Below, piece after piece: positions 34,332 through 42,295 of a stretch of DNA of 64,000 bases. The DNA is from Pseudomonadota bacterium. GTDB taxonomy: Bacteria > Desulfobacterota > Desulfobulbia > Desulfobulbales > Desulfocapsaceae. The stretch is from the NCBI GenBank assembly GCA_018821785.1, contig JAHJLI010000043.1, forward strand, positions 45,432 through 109,431, in the 5' to 3' direction. Position 1 is the first letter of the stretch; each line of letters opens with the position of its first letter. The notes beneath the pieces were generated by a model. That model ran no database searches and was not told where the DNA came from. It saw nothing but the letters and a program-made list of their open reading frames with translations. Both the position numbers and the translations under genes were made by a program.

Positions 34332-34934
34332 TTAGCGGCGTGCGACGGCTTCGCAATAGACAAGCCAGAGTGAAGTAAACTTGTCAATGAGCTGCATTCG
34401 ACCTTCGCTCAGAGACCAGATGTTCACCAGGCCTTGGATGAGGGTGAAGAGCAGGGTTGCAGAGCCATCTAGATCAATATCCTGACGGACAGCGCCGTCC
34501 CGGACCCCAGCAGCGAGGAGTTCTTTCAGGCGGGAGATGTATTTGTCTATCGTCAAAGAGGCCTGTTTGTTCAGATTTCGATCGCCAAGGCTGATGATTT
34601 CGGCGATGACCTGGAATGAGATTCCTTTGCGCATGCCGATCATGGAAAAGTGGGTTCGGATGATTTTTTCAATGCTGTCGAGAGTTACCGGTTCATTGGC
34701 AACGGTTTCCGGCGAGATATCTCTGAGAAGGACTTCTTCGATATAGCTGAGCAGGAAGGAGATTATGCTCTTCTTGCTCTTGAAATGGCGATAGATGGCA
34801 GCTTCGGAAATGCCGACCTCTTCTGCAATTTTCTTGACCGTCAGATGTTCGCTGCCATATTTGAAAATCAGAATCGCGGCTGCATCAACGATCTGTTGTT
34901 GTCTGATCTCTGTGGTTTCCCTTTTTTGTACCAA
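34332..34934 (-). CDS. TetR-family transcriptional regulator
   Basis: Regulator of 200 residues: N-terminal HTH (RQQQIVDAAAILIFKYG, TVKKIAEEVGISEAAIYRHF) and a helical ligand-binding C-terminal domain. The TTG at 34934 is the likely start: AGGAGA lies 7 bp upstream and the protein then has a normal TetR N-terminus. An ATG at 34988 would add 18 residues unlike the family. Its 3' side faces a TetR-type operator candidate; no partner gene remains. Confidence 0.85.
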   Translation of the reverse strand: MVQKRETTEIRQQQIVDAAAILIFKYGSEHLTVKKIAEEVGISEAAIYRHFKSKKSIISFLLSYIEEVLLRDISPETVANEPVTLDSIEKIIRTHFSMIGMRKGISFQVIAEIISLGDRNLNKQASLTIDKYISRLKELLAAGVRDGAVRQDIDLDGSATLLFTLIQGLVNIWSLSEGRMQLIDKFTSLWLVYCEAVARR

Positions 34935-35285
34935 TGTACTTCTCCTGTAAAATCTGTTCCGGCTGCCGGCTGCTTCCCAGACTCTCATGGCAAAAACAAC
35001 CTTTTTGCACAAAATAAAGCTTCTTCACCGACGCATCAAACCAATGTCGCCTCAAAACATAGTTGGCGGCGCTGGAAAAATCAAGCAAAACATGATGTTG
35101 AACGATGAGTATGTAACAAGGATCATCGACAAATTCTTAGGCAAACAGTAATGTATCACGATTCTCAATTCACTGCTCAATGCGCATAGCTGTAAGTTTT
35201 TCAGTTGTAAAGATAGAAGCACATGGTATCCTTCTGAAGACTGAGGAGTTTCTTGAAATAACAGCCACTTATATCGAGGTAGTTT
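34935..35285. other. 351-bp spacer before the hemerythrin gene
   Basis: No gene seen. A weak sigma70-like pair, TTGTAA (35205-35210) and TATCCT (35227-35232) with a 16-bp spacer, could drive the hemerythrin gene. The left part is the divergent TetR leader. Confidence 0.3.
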
Positions 35286-35693
35286 ATGGACATTATCAAT
35301 TGGAGAGATGAGTTCAGCGTCGGCGTTGCCGAAATGGACCAGCAGCATAAAAAATTGCTGGCAATGATCAACCGCTTAATCGCTGAACAGAAAGTGCTGA
35401 CCGACCCGAAAACCATAGCCGATCTGCTGACCAGCATGATCGACTACGCCGACGAACATTTTCGCGCCGAAGAATTCCTGATGGCCGAATATGGTTATGA
35501 CCGGAAAACCGAGCAGGAAGAGGCACACCGGGCTTTCGCAGAGAAAACCCAATCCTTTTGTTCAACCGCCTATATTGGGCCGAACATCCTATCCGAGGCA
35601 CTGCTGGATTTCCTCGGCACCTGGCTTGTTGGTCACATCCTCAGAGAAGATATGCAGTATAAGGAATTTTTTAAAAGCAAAGGTCTCAGTTGA
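35286..35693 (+). CDS. bacteriohemerythrin
   Basis: Di-iron O2-binding protein of 135 residues. Ligand motifs are intact: MDQQHKKLL (His), DEHFRAEE (His and Glu), EEAHRAF (His) and GHILREDMQY (His and Asp). GAGGT precedes the ATG. A stand-alone hemerythrin suits an anaerobe exposed to oxygen, as an O2 carrier or sensor. No partner signalling domain is fused. Confidence 0.93.
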   Translation: MDIINWRDEFSVGVAEMDQQHKKLLAMINRLIAEQKVLTDPKTIADLLTSMIDYADEHFRAEEFLMAEYGYDRKTEQEEAHRAFAEKTQSFCSTAYIGPNILSEALLDFLGTWLVGHILREDMQYKEFFKSKGLS

Positions 35694-35726
35694 AAAAAAC
35701 CACTCCCCGTGGCAGTGAGCAGCACC

Positions 35727-35858
35727 ATGCAAAGGACATTACCGAGGAGCTTTGACGAGCACTCACCGCATTTCCAGGAGATGGTCTCAAAAATCGAGCG
35801 CTATGGCATAATTGAGAAACCCGACGGCTACGGTAAACGAATCAGCGCCGCTAAGTAA
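35727..35858 (+). pseudogene. possible decayed NifU-like N-terminal fragment
   Basis: A 43-codon frame, MQRTLPRSFDEHSPHFQEMV through IIEKPDGYGKRISAAK, resembles the N-terminus of iron-sulfur scaffold proteins, where PDGYGK is normally followed by TG-x-CGDT. Here the frame stops right after it, with no ribosome site. It is either a remnant or a coincidental small ORF. Confidence 0.35.
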
Positions 35859-35945
35859 ACCTTTTCAGCAACAAACCGCTGCATCCCGGCAATCTCACCG
35901 GCAACCTTATGCGTCTTGACAGTGCACCAAGGTCTCCGTCCAATA

Positions 35946-36911
35946 TCAATACAGGGTGTCGGCTGAATCGAGAATCGCCTTGTCGATACTCAGCCCCATG
36001 CGCTCTGCCGCTTTGGGGTTGATATGAAAAGCAAGGTCCTTCTGGAATTCTACCGGCAGGGTTTCGGGCTTTGTCCCCGCCAGAATCTTCCTGGCCATGG
36101 CTCCGGTCTGCTTGCCGTGCTGGTAATAGTCAAAACCCATGGCGGCAATTGAACCGCGCTTGACTGAATCGGTGTCGGCGCTAAAGAGCGGCAAGCTGGT
36201 CCGTTCGCTTACCTTGATGACCGACTCCAGCGCCGAAACAACGGTATTGTCGGTCGGCACAAAGAGGGCATCCACCTTACCGACGAGACTCTGAGCAGCC
36301 TGATACACATCCGCGGAGTTAGTGACCGGGCCATCCAGGATGGTGATGCTCATTTTCGCCGCAGCCACCTTCAGTCGTTTGACATTCGACACCGAATTCA
36401 CCTCGCCGCTATTATACAGAACCCCTAGAGTTGCCAGTTTCGGGAGAAAACGGCGCAGCATTTCCAGGTGCTTATCCATCGGCATCTGATTCGAGACCCC
36501 GGTAATATTGGGACCTGGGTGCATATAGTCTTTGACCAGACCAGCGGCCAGGGGGTCGGTTATGGCAGTGAAGAGCATCGGGGTCTGCGCCAGTTGCGGC
36601 GCCTTTTCATAGGCCTTGGCACAGGCCTGGGCAGCAGGGGTAGCAATGGCAACAATCAGATCCGGTACATCGGAGGCGATCTGGGTAGCAATCTGCCCCG
36701 CCGTACCCATATTGCCATGAGCATTGTAATCCTTATATTCAGCGGCAACGCCATTTTCCTGCAGGTCATCTTTGAACCCTTTCATTACCGCATTCAGGGC
36801 CGGATGTTCAACAAACTGACTGATGCTTATTCGCGCCGCCGGAGCCGCATAAGCAGTAGTTGCCGTCACCAGGAAAGCGGCGGCCAGAAACACTTTGACA
36901 ATTCTCTTCAT
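35946..36911 (-). CDS. ABC transporter substrate-binding protein (TrpX-like family)
   Basis: Exported binding protein of 321 residues with a signal peptide (residues 1-22, ending AYAAP). The fold is that of ABC_sub_bind proteins (FVEHPALNAVMKGFKDDL, TPMLFTAITDPLAAGLV, VPTDNTVVSALESVI), annotated in some species as tryptophan or tyrosine binding. No permease or ATPase gene is nearby. It is divergent from the lut operon, with 217 bp between the starts. Confidence 0.85.
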   Translation of the reverse strand: MKRIVKVFLAAAFLVTATTAYAAPAARISISQFVEHPALNAVMKGFKDDLQENGVAAEYKDYNAHGNMGTAGQIATQIASDVPDLIVAIATPAAQACAKAYEKAPQLAQTPMLFTAITDPLAAGLVKDYMHPGPNITGVSNQMPMDKHLEMLRRFLPKLATLGVLYNSGEVNSVSNVKRLKVAAAKMSITILDGPVTNSADVYQAAQSLVGKVDALFVPTDNTVVSALESVIKVSERTSLPLFSADTDSVKRGSIAAMGFDYYQHGKQTGAMARKILAGTKPETLPVEFQKDLAFHINPKAAERMGLSIDKAILDSADTLY

Positions 36912-37128
36912 TTTCTTCCTCTCGTCGGTTAATTTACGTCTTTTGCCTCTACGATACAGTACAATCCTATTGACCTTTCTAGAAGATTATGAGAAGTGCT
37001 TCAAGCAAATTGCGAATTCTCGAACCTCAATATTTTTATTCTTGAAAACTGCTGGTACTGGTTGTCGTGCATTTTTTCAAAAATCCCCTATTGCAAGCTT
37101 GCCTTACCTTTCATTCCGAGGACAAAAA

Positions 37129-37872
37129 ATGGCTGGAGCACCTGTTTCCCTCTTTATTCAATGCCTTGTCGATACCATGTTTCCTGAAGTGGGCGAGGCC
37201 ATGGTCAGGGTCTTTGACCGGCTGGCCATTCCCCTTACCTATCCGGATGGACAGACCTGTTGCGGACAGCCCGCCTATAACAGTGGCTACCGCCGCGAAG
37301 CGGCTGCCGCAGCCCGACATTTCATTGAGGTCTTCGAGCATGCTAAAGCCGTTGTCTGTCCTTCCGGCTCCTGCGTGCACATGGTCCGCCATCATTATCC
37401 CGAACTTTTTCCGGACGACCCGGTGATGACCGAACGGGCCAAGGCAATAGCCGCCAAGACTTTTGAATTTACCGAATATCTTGTCGATATCCTCGGAATC
37501 ACCGATGTCATGGCCGAATATCCCGGCACAGTCACCTATCACGATTCCTGCCATCTCAGCAGGGGGCTCGGTATCGTGCGGCAACCGCGAATGCTCCTTG
37601 GCAAGGTCCGGGGTCTGGAGTTGATCGAAATGCAAGACAGCGATACCTGCTGCGGCTTCGGCGGCACCTTCAGCATCAATTATCCTGAAATCAGTGTCGC
37701 CATGGTGGATGAAAAAATCACCAATATTCTGGCCACTGGGGCAGACGCCGTTGTCGGCTGCGATATCAGCTGCCTGATTAACATCCTCGGCCGCCTGTCA
37801 AGACGAGGTGAAAAGGTCGAGGTGCTGCATATTGCCCAGATTCTTGCCGGTGAGAAAGGAGGAGATGCATGA
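37129..37872 (+). CDS. lutA: lactate utilisation protein A (LldE)
   Basis: Subunit of 247 residues of the LutABC L-lactate-oxidising complex. Two CCG domains are visible: TCCGQPAYNSG, YHDSCHLSRGLG and TCCGFGGTFS, which are [4Fe-4S]/heterodisulfide reductase-like. The ATG at 37129 follows GAGGA and begins the usual N-terminus. It overlaps lutB by 4 bp (ATGA). The operon order lutA-lutB-lutC is canonical. Confidence 0.95.
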   Translation: MAGAPVSLFIQCLVDTMFPEVGEAMVRVFDRLAIPLTYPDGQTCCGQPAYNSGYRREAAAAARHFIEVFEHAKAVVCPSGSCVHMVRHHYPELFPDDPVMTERAKAIAAKTFEFTEYLVDILGITDVMAEYPGTVTYHDSCHLSRGLGIVRQPRMLLGKVRGLELIEMQDSDTCCGFGGTFSINYPEISVAMVDEKITNILATGADAVVGCDISCLINILGRLSRRGEKVEVLHIAQILAGEKGGDA

Positions 37873-39341
37873 GCGCAACAACCCCATCGAACTACCGAAC
37901 AGCAGCCACTGCCGGCATCGCTTCACCACGCCTGCAAAAGAGTCTGCACGGACTGCAGAATCGATTCGGTAAGGGTGCCATGGAAATCTGGGCCACCATG
38001 ACGGACCAGGAAATGCGCCGCCGGGTAAAGGATGCGAGGATGAACACCTTTGCCCATCTGGATATCATCCTTGCCGAACTGGCCAAAAATGTCCGGACCC
38101 GGGGAGGTCAAGTGCATTTTGCTGCAACTGCCCAGGATGCCATCGCATATACCCTGGCTGTGGCCAAAAGGCACAAGGTCAACCGTGTGGTTAAGGGCAA
38201 ATCGATGACCTCAATGGAAATCAACATCGATCCGGTGCTTGAGGACGCAGGGATTGAGGTTGTCGAAACCGACCTGGGAGAATATATCATCCAGCTGGCG
38301 GGCGACAAGCCGTCGCATATCATTGCCCCATGTATTCATCTCGATCGCAATCAGATCGGCGAATTATTCGAGGAAAAACTTGGCATCGATTATACAAACG
38401 ATCCGCCGACCTTGACCATGGCGGCGCGCAGGGCGCTGCGCGAAAAAATGCTCACAGCCGAGATGGGCCTGACCGGCTGCAACCTGGCCTGTGCCGAGAC
38501 CGGCCATATCAGTCTGGTCTCAAATGAAGGCAACATCCGCATGACTACGACTATGCCGCCGGTCCTTGTCGCCCTTATGGGCATGGAGCGAGTCGTCGCC
38601 ACCCTTGATGAGCATCGGGAGGCCCTGCAACTCCTCACCCAGGCTGCCGCCCTGCAGAAACTCTCCACCTACGTCAGCTTCCTCGGAGGCCCAGCAGCTG
38701 AAGACGACCCAGACGGACCAAAAGAATTCCACCTGGTGATTATCGATAACGGCAGGAGTAAAATCCTTGCCGATCCAGAGTTCCGCGAGGTCCTCGCCTG
38801 TATCCGCTGCGGTGCCTGCTTGAATATCTGCCCGGTGTACGGCAAGATCGGCGGGCATGCTTACAATTCACCGTATTGCGGGCCGATAGGGGGGGTGGTC
38901 ACGCCGCTTCTCGACGGCATTAATAAACACGCCGATCTCTGCAAGGGCGAGACTTTGTGCGGGGCCTGCAAGGATATCTGTCCTGTTGAAAACGATCTGC
39001 CGAGAATGCTTGCCGCCCTGCGCCACAAACTGGCCTATGGCAGCGACCTGTGGAATACCAGCCAGCACAGCCCGGCCGAGGCCTATGTCTATAGTTTTTG
39101 GAAGATTGTGATTGGCAATCCTCGTTTTTTTCGGTTGATGCTCCGGACAGGCCGGTTCCTCCAGCGACCATTCGTACGGAAAAACAAGATGGTCAGAAAA
39201 ATGTTGGGATTTGCCGGTGGCTGGACCAAAGGCCGGGATCTGCCACCCCTTGCCAGGCAAACCTTTGCCGAACTGTGGAAAGAAAAATACGCAGCCACCC
39301 GACCGAACCCAATTGAAGGCCAGAACGAGGAGGGCAACTGA
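37869..39341 (+). CDS. lutB: lactate utilisation iron-sulfur protein B (LldF)
   Basis: Protein of 490 residues. The N-terminal LUD domain (residues 60-290) precedes two ferredoxin-type cluster motifs, CIRCGACLNICPVYG and CGACKDICPVEN, and a C-terminal tail as in LutB/LldF. It transfers electrons from lactate oxidation. The start overlaps lutA by 4 bp and its stop overlaps the lutC start by 1 bp, so expression is coupled. Confidence 0.95.
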   Translation: MSATTPSNYRTAATAGIASPRLQKSLHGLQNRFGKGAMEIWATMTDQEMRRRVKDARMNTFAHLDIILAELAKNVRTRGGQVHFAATAQDAIAYTLAVAKRHKVNRVVKGKSMTSMEINIDPVLEDAGIEVVETDLGEYIIQLAGDKPSHIIAPCIHLDRNQIGELFEEKLGIDYTNDPPTLTMAARRALREKMLTAEMGLTGCNLACAETGHISLVSNEGNIRMTTTMPPVLVALMGMERVVATLDEHREALQLLTQAAALQKLSTYVSFLGGPAAEDDPDGPKEFHLVIIDNGRSKILADPEFREVLACIRCGACLNICPVYGKIGGHAYNSPYCGPIGGVVTPLLDGINKHADLCKGETLCGACKDICPVENDLPRMLAALRHKLAYGSDLWNTSQHSPAEAYVYSFWKIVIGNPRFFRLMLRTGRFLQRPFVRKNKMVRKMLGFAGGWTKGRDLPPLARQTFAELWKEKYAATRPNPIEGQNEEGN

Positions 39342-40129
39342 TGGACAGCCAGACAGCATTCATGAGAAACATCCGCCAGAGCCTGGGTCTTGCCCCCGAT
39401 ACAGAAAGGCCGAAAAGGCTCTTTCCAGCCCTTTTTGCCAAAGCCGACACTGCTTTGATCCTGCAGGACATTGAAAACCGAACGACAGAGCAGCAGAACG
39501 AGCTTGTAGAGATTCTCCAGGCCAACGCCTTGGCCTTAGGCGTGAATATCTCTATCGCCGGGTCCCATGATGAGGCGGCGGCGATTGTCGTCGACCTGGT
39601 CAGAACGAAAAATCCGGAATTCACCCATACCAAACACATAGTGCATCATGACCATCCGGACCTCGCCACGCTGCAGTTGTGGAAACGTTTCAGCCGAGAG
39701 GGCATCACCGTGCACACAAGCTTCAGTGCCGATCAGCAGTTGCGGGAAAAGACCATAGCCTCCTTTATTGGTATAACCGCGGCGGATATCGGGGTTGCCG
39801 ATTCGGCCACTTTCATCCAGCTCACCCAGCCGGGACGCCCGCGTTCCACCTCTCTTGTGCCGTCCATCCATATAGCCTTTCTGAAAAAGGAGCATCTGGT
39901 GGCCGATCTACGCGAGGCCTATGCCTTACTGCGGGAAAAGGAGCGACTTGACAGCTTTGTCTTTATCACCGGCCCGTCGAAGACCGCTGATATTGAAGCG
40001 CAAATGGTTCATGGCGCGCATGGCCCCCGTGAAGTACATCTGATTGTATTATCACCTCCACCGATCGAAAAAGATGTCCGCGAGACCCAGAACCTGCAGC
40101 ACACCGAAGAACAACAGCCAAACTCATAA
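39341..40129 (+). CDS. lutC: lactate utilisation protein C (LldG)
   Basis: LUD-domain protein of 262 residues with the typical ADIGVADSATFIQLTQPGRPR and FITGPSKTADIEAQMVHGAHG motifs. It completes the LutABC set. No lactate permease gene is adjacent. The last part is Gln- and Asn-rich (EEQQPNS). Confidence 0.93.
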   Translation: MDSQTAFMRNIRQSLGLAPDTERPKRLFPALFAKADTALILQDIENRTTEQQNELVEILQANALALGVNISIAGSHDEAAAIVVDLVRTKNPEFTHTKHIVHHDHPDLATLQLWKRFSREGITVHTSFSADQQLREKTIASFIGITAADIGVADSATFIQLTQPGRPRSTSLVPSIHIAFLKKEHLVADLREAYALLREKERLDSFVFITGPSKTADIEAQMVHGAHGPREVHLIVLSPPPIEKDVRETQNLQHTEEQQPNS

Positions 40130-40141
40130 GGTGACTTACCA

Positions 40142-41242
40142 ATGAACCGAGATTATATCAATAAGACCACACTGCTCTGCCTGGTGGTGATCATTTCCGC
40201 CCTCTTTCTCACCATGATCCATCAGTTTTTGATGGCCATCTTCATGGCCGGGTTGTTTTCGGCAATGGTCAGCCCCCTGCACCACCGGCTCACGGCAAAA
40301 CTGCGCGGCAGAGAGGCACTGGCTTCAATTCTGACGGTTTTCGGCATTGTGCTGCTGGTCCTTACGCCACTCGCCATTCTCATCACCATGGTCATTGCCC
40401 AGGCAATCAGTGTCGGCCAGTCGGTCACCCCCTGGGTCCAAGGTTTTATTAAAGAGCCGTCAACACTGTCGGCCCTGCTGGAAAAAGTCCCCTACTATGA
40501 GGAAATTCTCCCGTATCGGGACATAATCATTCAAAAGGCCGGCGAACTCGTCGGCACCCTTTCCACTTTCCTCATTGATTCGCTTTCTTCTTTTACCAAG
40601 GTCACCATCGGCGCCATCTTTTCGTCTATCATCATGCTCTATGTGATGTTCTACTTCCTCTCTATGGGTGACCTTCTCCTGAAGAAAATTCTTTATTTTC
40701 TTCCCATGGACGACGACAGTGAACAAAAATTATTAAAACGTTTTACCTCGGTCGCCAGGGCAACGATCAAAGGCACACTGATAATCGGTATTATGCAGGG
40801 TGCGATATGCGGCATCGCCTTTGCTATAGCCGGAATCCACGGCCCGGTTTTCTGGGGCTCGGTGATGGCGGTCATGTCGATCATCCCCGCCGTCGGTACA
40901 GCGATCATCTGGCTGCCGGCCCTCATTATCCTGGCCTTGACCGGAGACTTTGCCGGGGTAGCAATTCTTGCCGTTCTGTGCGGTGCTGTGGCCGGCAATC
41001 TGGATAATGTCCTACGCCCCCGCCTGGTCGGCAAAGACACGGAGATGCACGATCTTTTCGTGCTCTTCGGCACCCTTGGCGGCATCTCGATGTTCGGCCT
41101 TCTGGGCATTATTCTCGGTCCGATTGTTGCCGCCCTGTTCATCACCATCTGGGAGATCTACGGTGAGGCTTTTAAAAATTATCTTCCCAATGTCGAAGTC
41201 GTCCTGAAAAAACGTCGGGACGACCAGGACTACCCCCGGTAA
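40142..41242 (+). CDS. AI-2E family transporter (PerM-like)
   Basis: Membrane protein of 366 residues with about eight hydrophobic segments and the family features GTLIIGIMQGAICGIAFAI and VVAALFITIWEIY near the C-terminus. Members are permeases of varied function (Na+/H+ antiport, export of autoinducer-like compounds); the substrate is unknown. It follows lutC by 12 bp, so it is probably in the same transcript. A half copy of the palindromic repeat begins 4 bp after its stop. Confidence 0.9.
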   Translation: MNRDYINKTTLLCLVVIISALFLTMIHQFLMAIFMAGLFSAMVSPLHHRLTAKLRGREALASILTVFGIVLLVLTPLAILITMVIAQAISVGQSVTPWVQGFIKEPSTLSALLEKVPYYEEILPYRDIIIQKAGELVGTLSTFLIDSLSSFTKVTIGAIFSSIIMLYVMFYFLSMGDLLLKKILYFLPMDDDSEQKLLKRFTSVARATIKGTLIIGIMQGAICGIAFAIAGIHGPVFWGSVMAVMSIIPAVGTAIIWLPALIILALTGDFAGVAILAVLCGAVAGNLDNVLRPRLVGKDTEMHDLFVLFGTLGGISMFGLLGIILGPIVAALFITIWEIYGEAFKNYLPNVEVVLKKRRDDQDYPR

Positions 41243-41245
41243 ACA

Positions 41246-41258
41246 GGATAAGTACCTT
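41246..41258. repeat. left half of palindromic repeat (upstream of EamA)
   Basis: GGATAAGTACCTT, identical to the left end of copies A and B, starting 4 bp after the AI-2E gene stop. No right end follows here; the matching right end is 42212-42223, beyond the EamA gene. Confidence 0.6.
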
Positions 41259-41291
41259 CTCTTCTTTTCAAGCGCGAGGCCCTACCCCTTA

Positions 41292-42170
41292 ATGCCCTAC
41301 CTACTTCTTGTTCTTACAACCCTGTTCTGGTCCGGAAACTTTGTTATCAGCCGGGGAATGCATGCGGCCATTCCGCCCATGGCCCTTTCTTTCTGGCGCT
41401 GGGCCCTGGCCTTTCTGATCCTTGCCTTTTTCGGCATGGGTCATCTTCTGGCCGAGCGCAAGCTTGCCATGCAACACAAAAAATTCCTGATAGTCCAGGG
41501 CCTGCTGGGGGTGACCGGTTTCAACAGCCTCATTTACCTTGCGATGCAGACCACCACGGCCATTAATGCCGCGCTGGTAAATTCCTGCACCCCGATCATC
41601 ATCGTCCTCATTTCCTGGGCCATGTTTAAAGATCGCCTCAGCCTTAGGCAATGCCTCGGTGTCGCCGTCTCCCTCTCCGGCGTCCTGCTGATCATTTCCC
41701 GCGGAGACCTCACGACACTCCTCCATCTGCAGTTCAACAGCGGCGATATCCTGGTATTTATTGCCGCATGCCTCTGGGCCTTTTACTCCGTCAACCTGAA
41801 AAAATATCCACGTGGCCTGCACCCACTGGCCTACCAGACGGCCATTGCCGTGGTCGGATTGACCGCCCTACTACCCCTGTATCTTCTGGAGATCGCATCC
41901 GGAAAGACCCTCGTGATAACCACTGGCACTGTGGTCACGGTCATTTATGTGGCGGTTTTTGCCTCGGTTCTCGCCTTTATCTTCTGGAACCGGGCGGTGA
42001 GTATGCTGGGAGCAAACATTGCCGGACCCTTCATTCATCTCATGCCGGCCTTCAGTACCGTTCTTGCGGTTTTTTTCCTTGGCGAGACCCTCACCAAAAA
42101 TCACTTGATGGCAATTCTCCTCATCTTCGGGGGAATCTTCATGACCACTTTTCGGAACAGAAGAAAGTGA
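41292..42170 (+). CDS. EamA/DMT-family transporter
   Basis: Membrane protein of 292 residues with ten hydrophobic segments and two EamA repeats (QTTTAINAALVNSCTPIIIV in the first, FASVLAFIFWNRAVSMLGAN in the second). The substrate is unknown. No strong ribosome site is visible at 41292. It is not close in sequence to the transporter at 28119-29048, so it is not a recent duplicate. It is bracketed by a left and a right half of the palindromic repeat, which hints at mobilisation or rearrangement. Confidence 0.88.
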   Translation: MPYLLLVLTTLFWSGNFVISRGMHAAIPPMALSFWRWALAFLILAFFGMGHLLAERKLAMQHKKFLIVQGLLGVTGFNSLIYLAMQTTTAINAALVNSCTPIIIVLISWAMFKDRLSLRQCLGVAVSLSGVLLIISRGDLTTLLHLQFNSGDILVFIAACLWAFYSVNLKKYPRGLHPLAYQTAIAVVGLTALLPLYLLEIASGKTLVITTGTVVTVIYVAVFASVLAFIFWNRAVSMLGANIAGPFIHLMPAFSTVLAVFFLGETLTKNHLMAILLIFGGIFMTTFRNRRK

Positions 42171-42211
42171 TAACCTGATATTGCGACTATAGCCTGGAAA
42201 ACTTCCCCGGT

Positions 42212-42223
42212 TTTCTAAGGTAC
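42212..42223. repeat. right half of palindromic repeat (downstream of EamA)
   Basis: TTTCTAAGGTAC, identical over 12 bp to the right end of copy A (19214-19225). Together with 41246-41258 it brackets the EamA gene. Confidence 0.6.
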
Positions 42224-42238
42224 TCACCCCGGTCAACC

Positions 42239-42295
42239 GGGATAAGTACCTTCACGAAATTCGTTTAAAAAACAAGAAACGAATTTCTATTGTAC
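42239..42295. repeat. short palindromic repeat, copy B
   Basis: 57-bp element very similar to copy A: GGATAAGTACCTT start, AAAAAACAAGAAACGA core at 42267-42282, GTAC end at 42292-42295. Its inner arms GAAATTCGTTT/AAACGAATTTC are perfect. It sits between the convergent EamA and isocitrate lyase genes, just beyond the isocitrate lyase stop, where it could act as a two-way terminator. Confidence 0.75.

Noticed and set aside
34130..34378. 82-codon frame overlapping the TetR gene
   Set aside because: Overlaps the TetR gene on the opposite strand, lacks a ribosome site and matches nothing recognisable.
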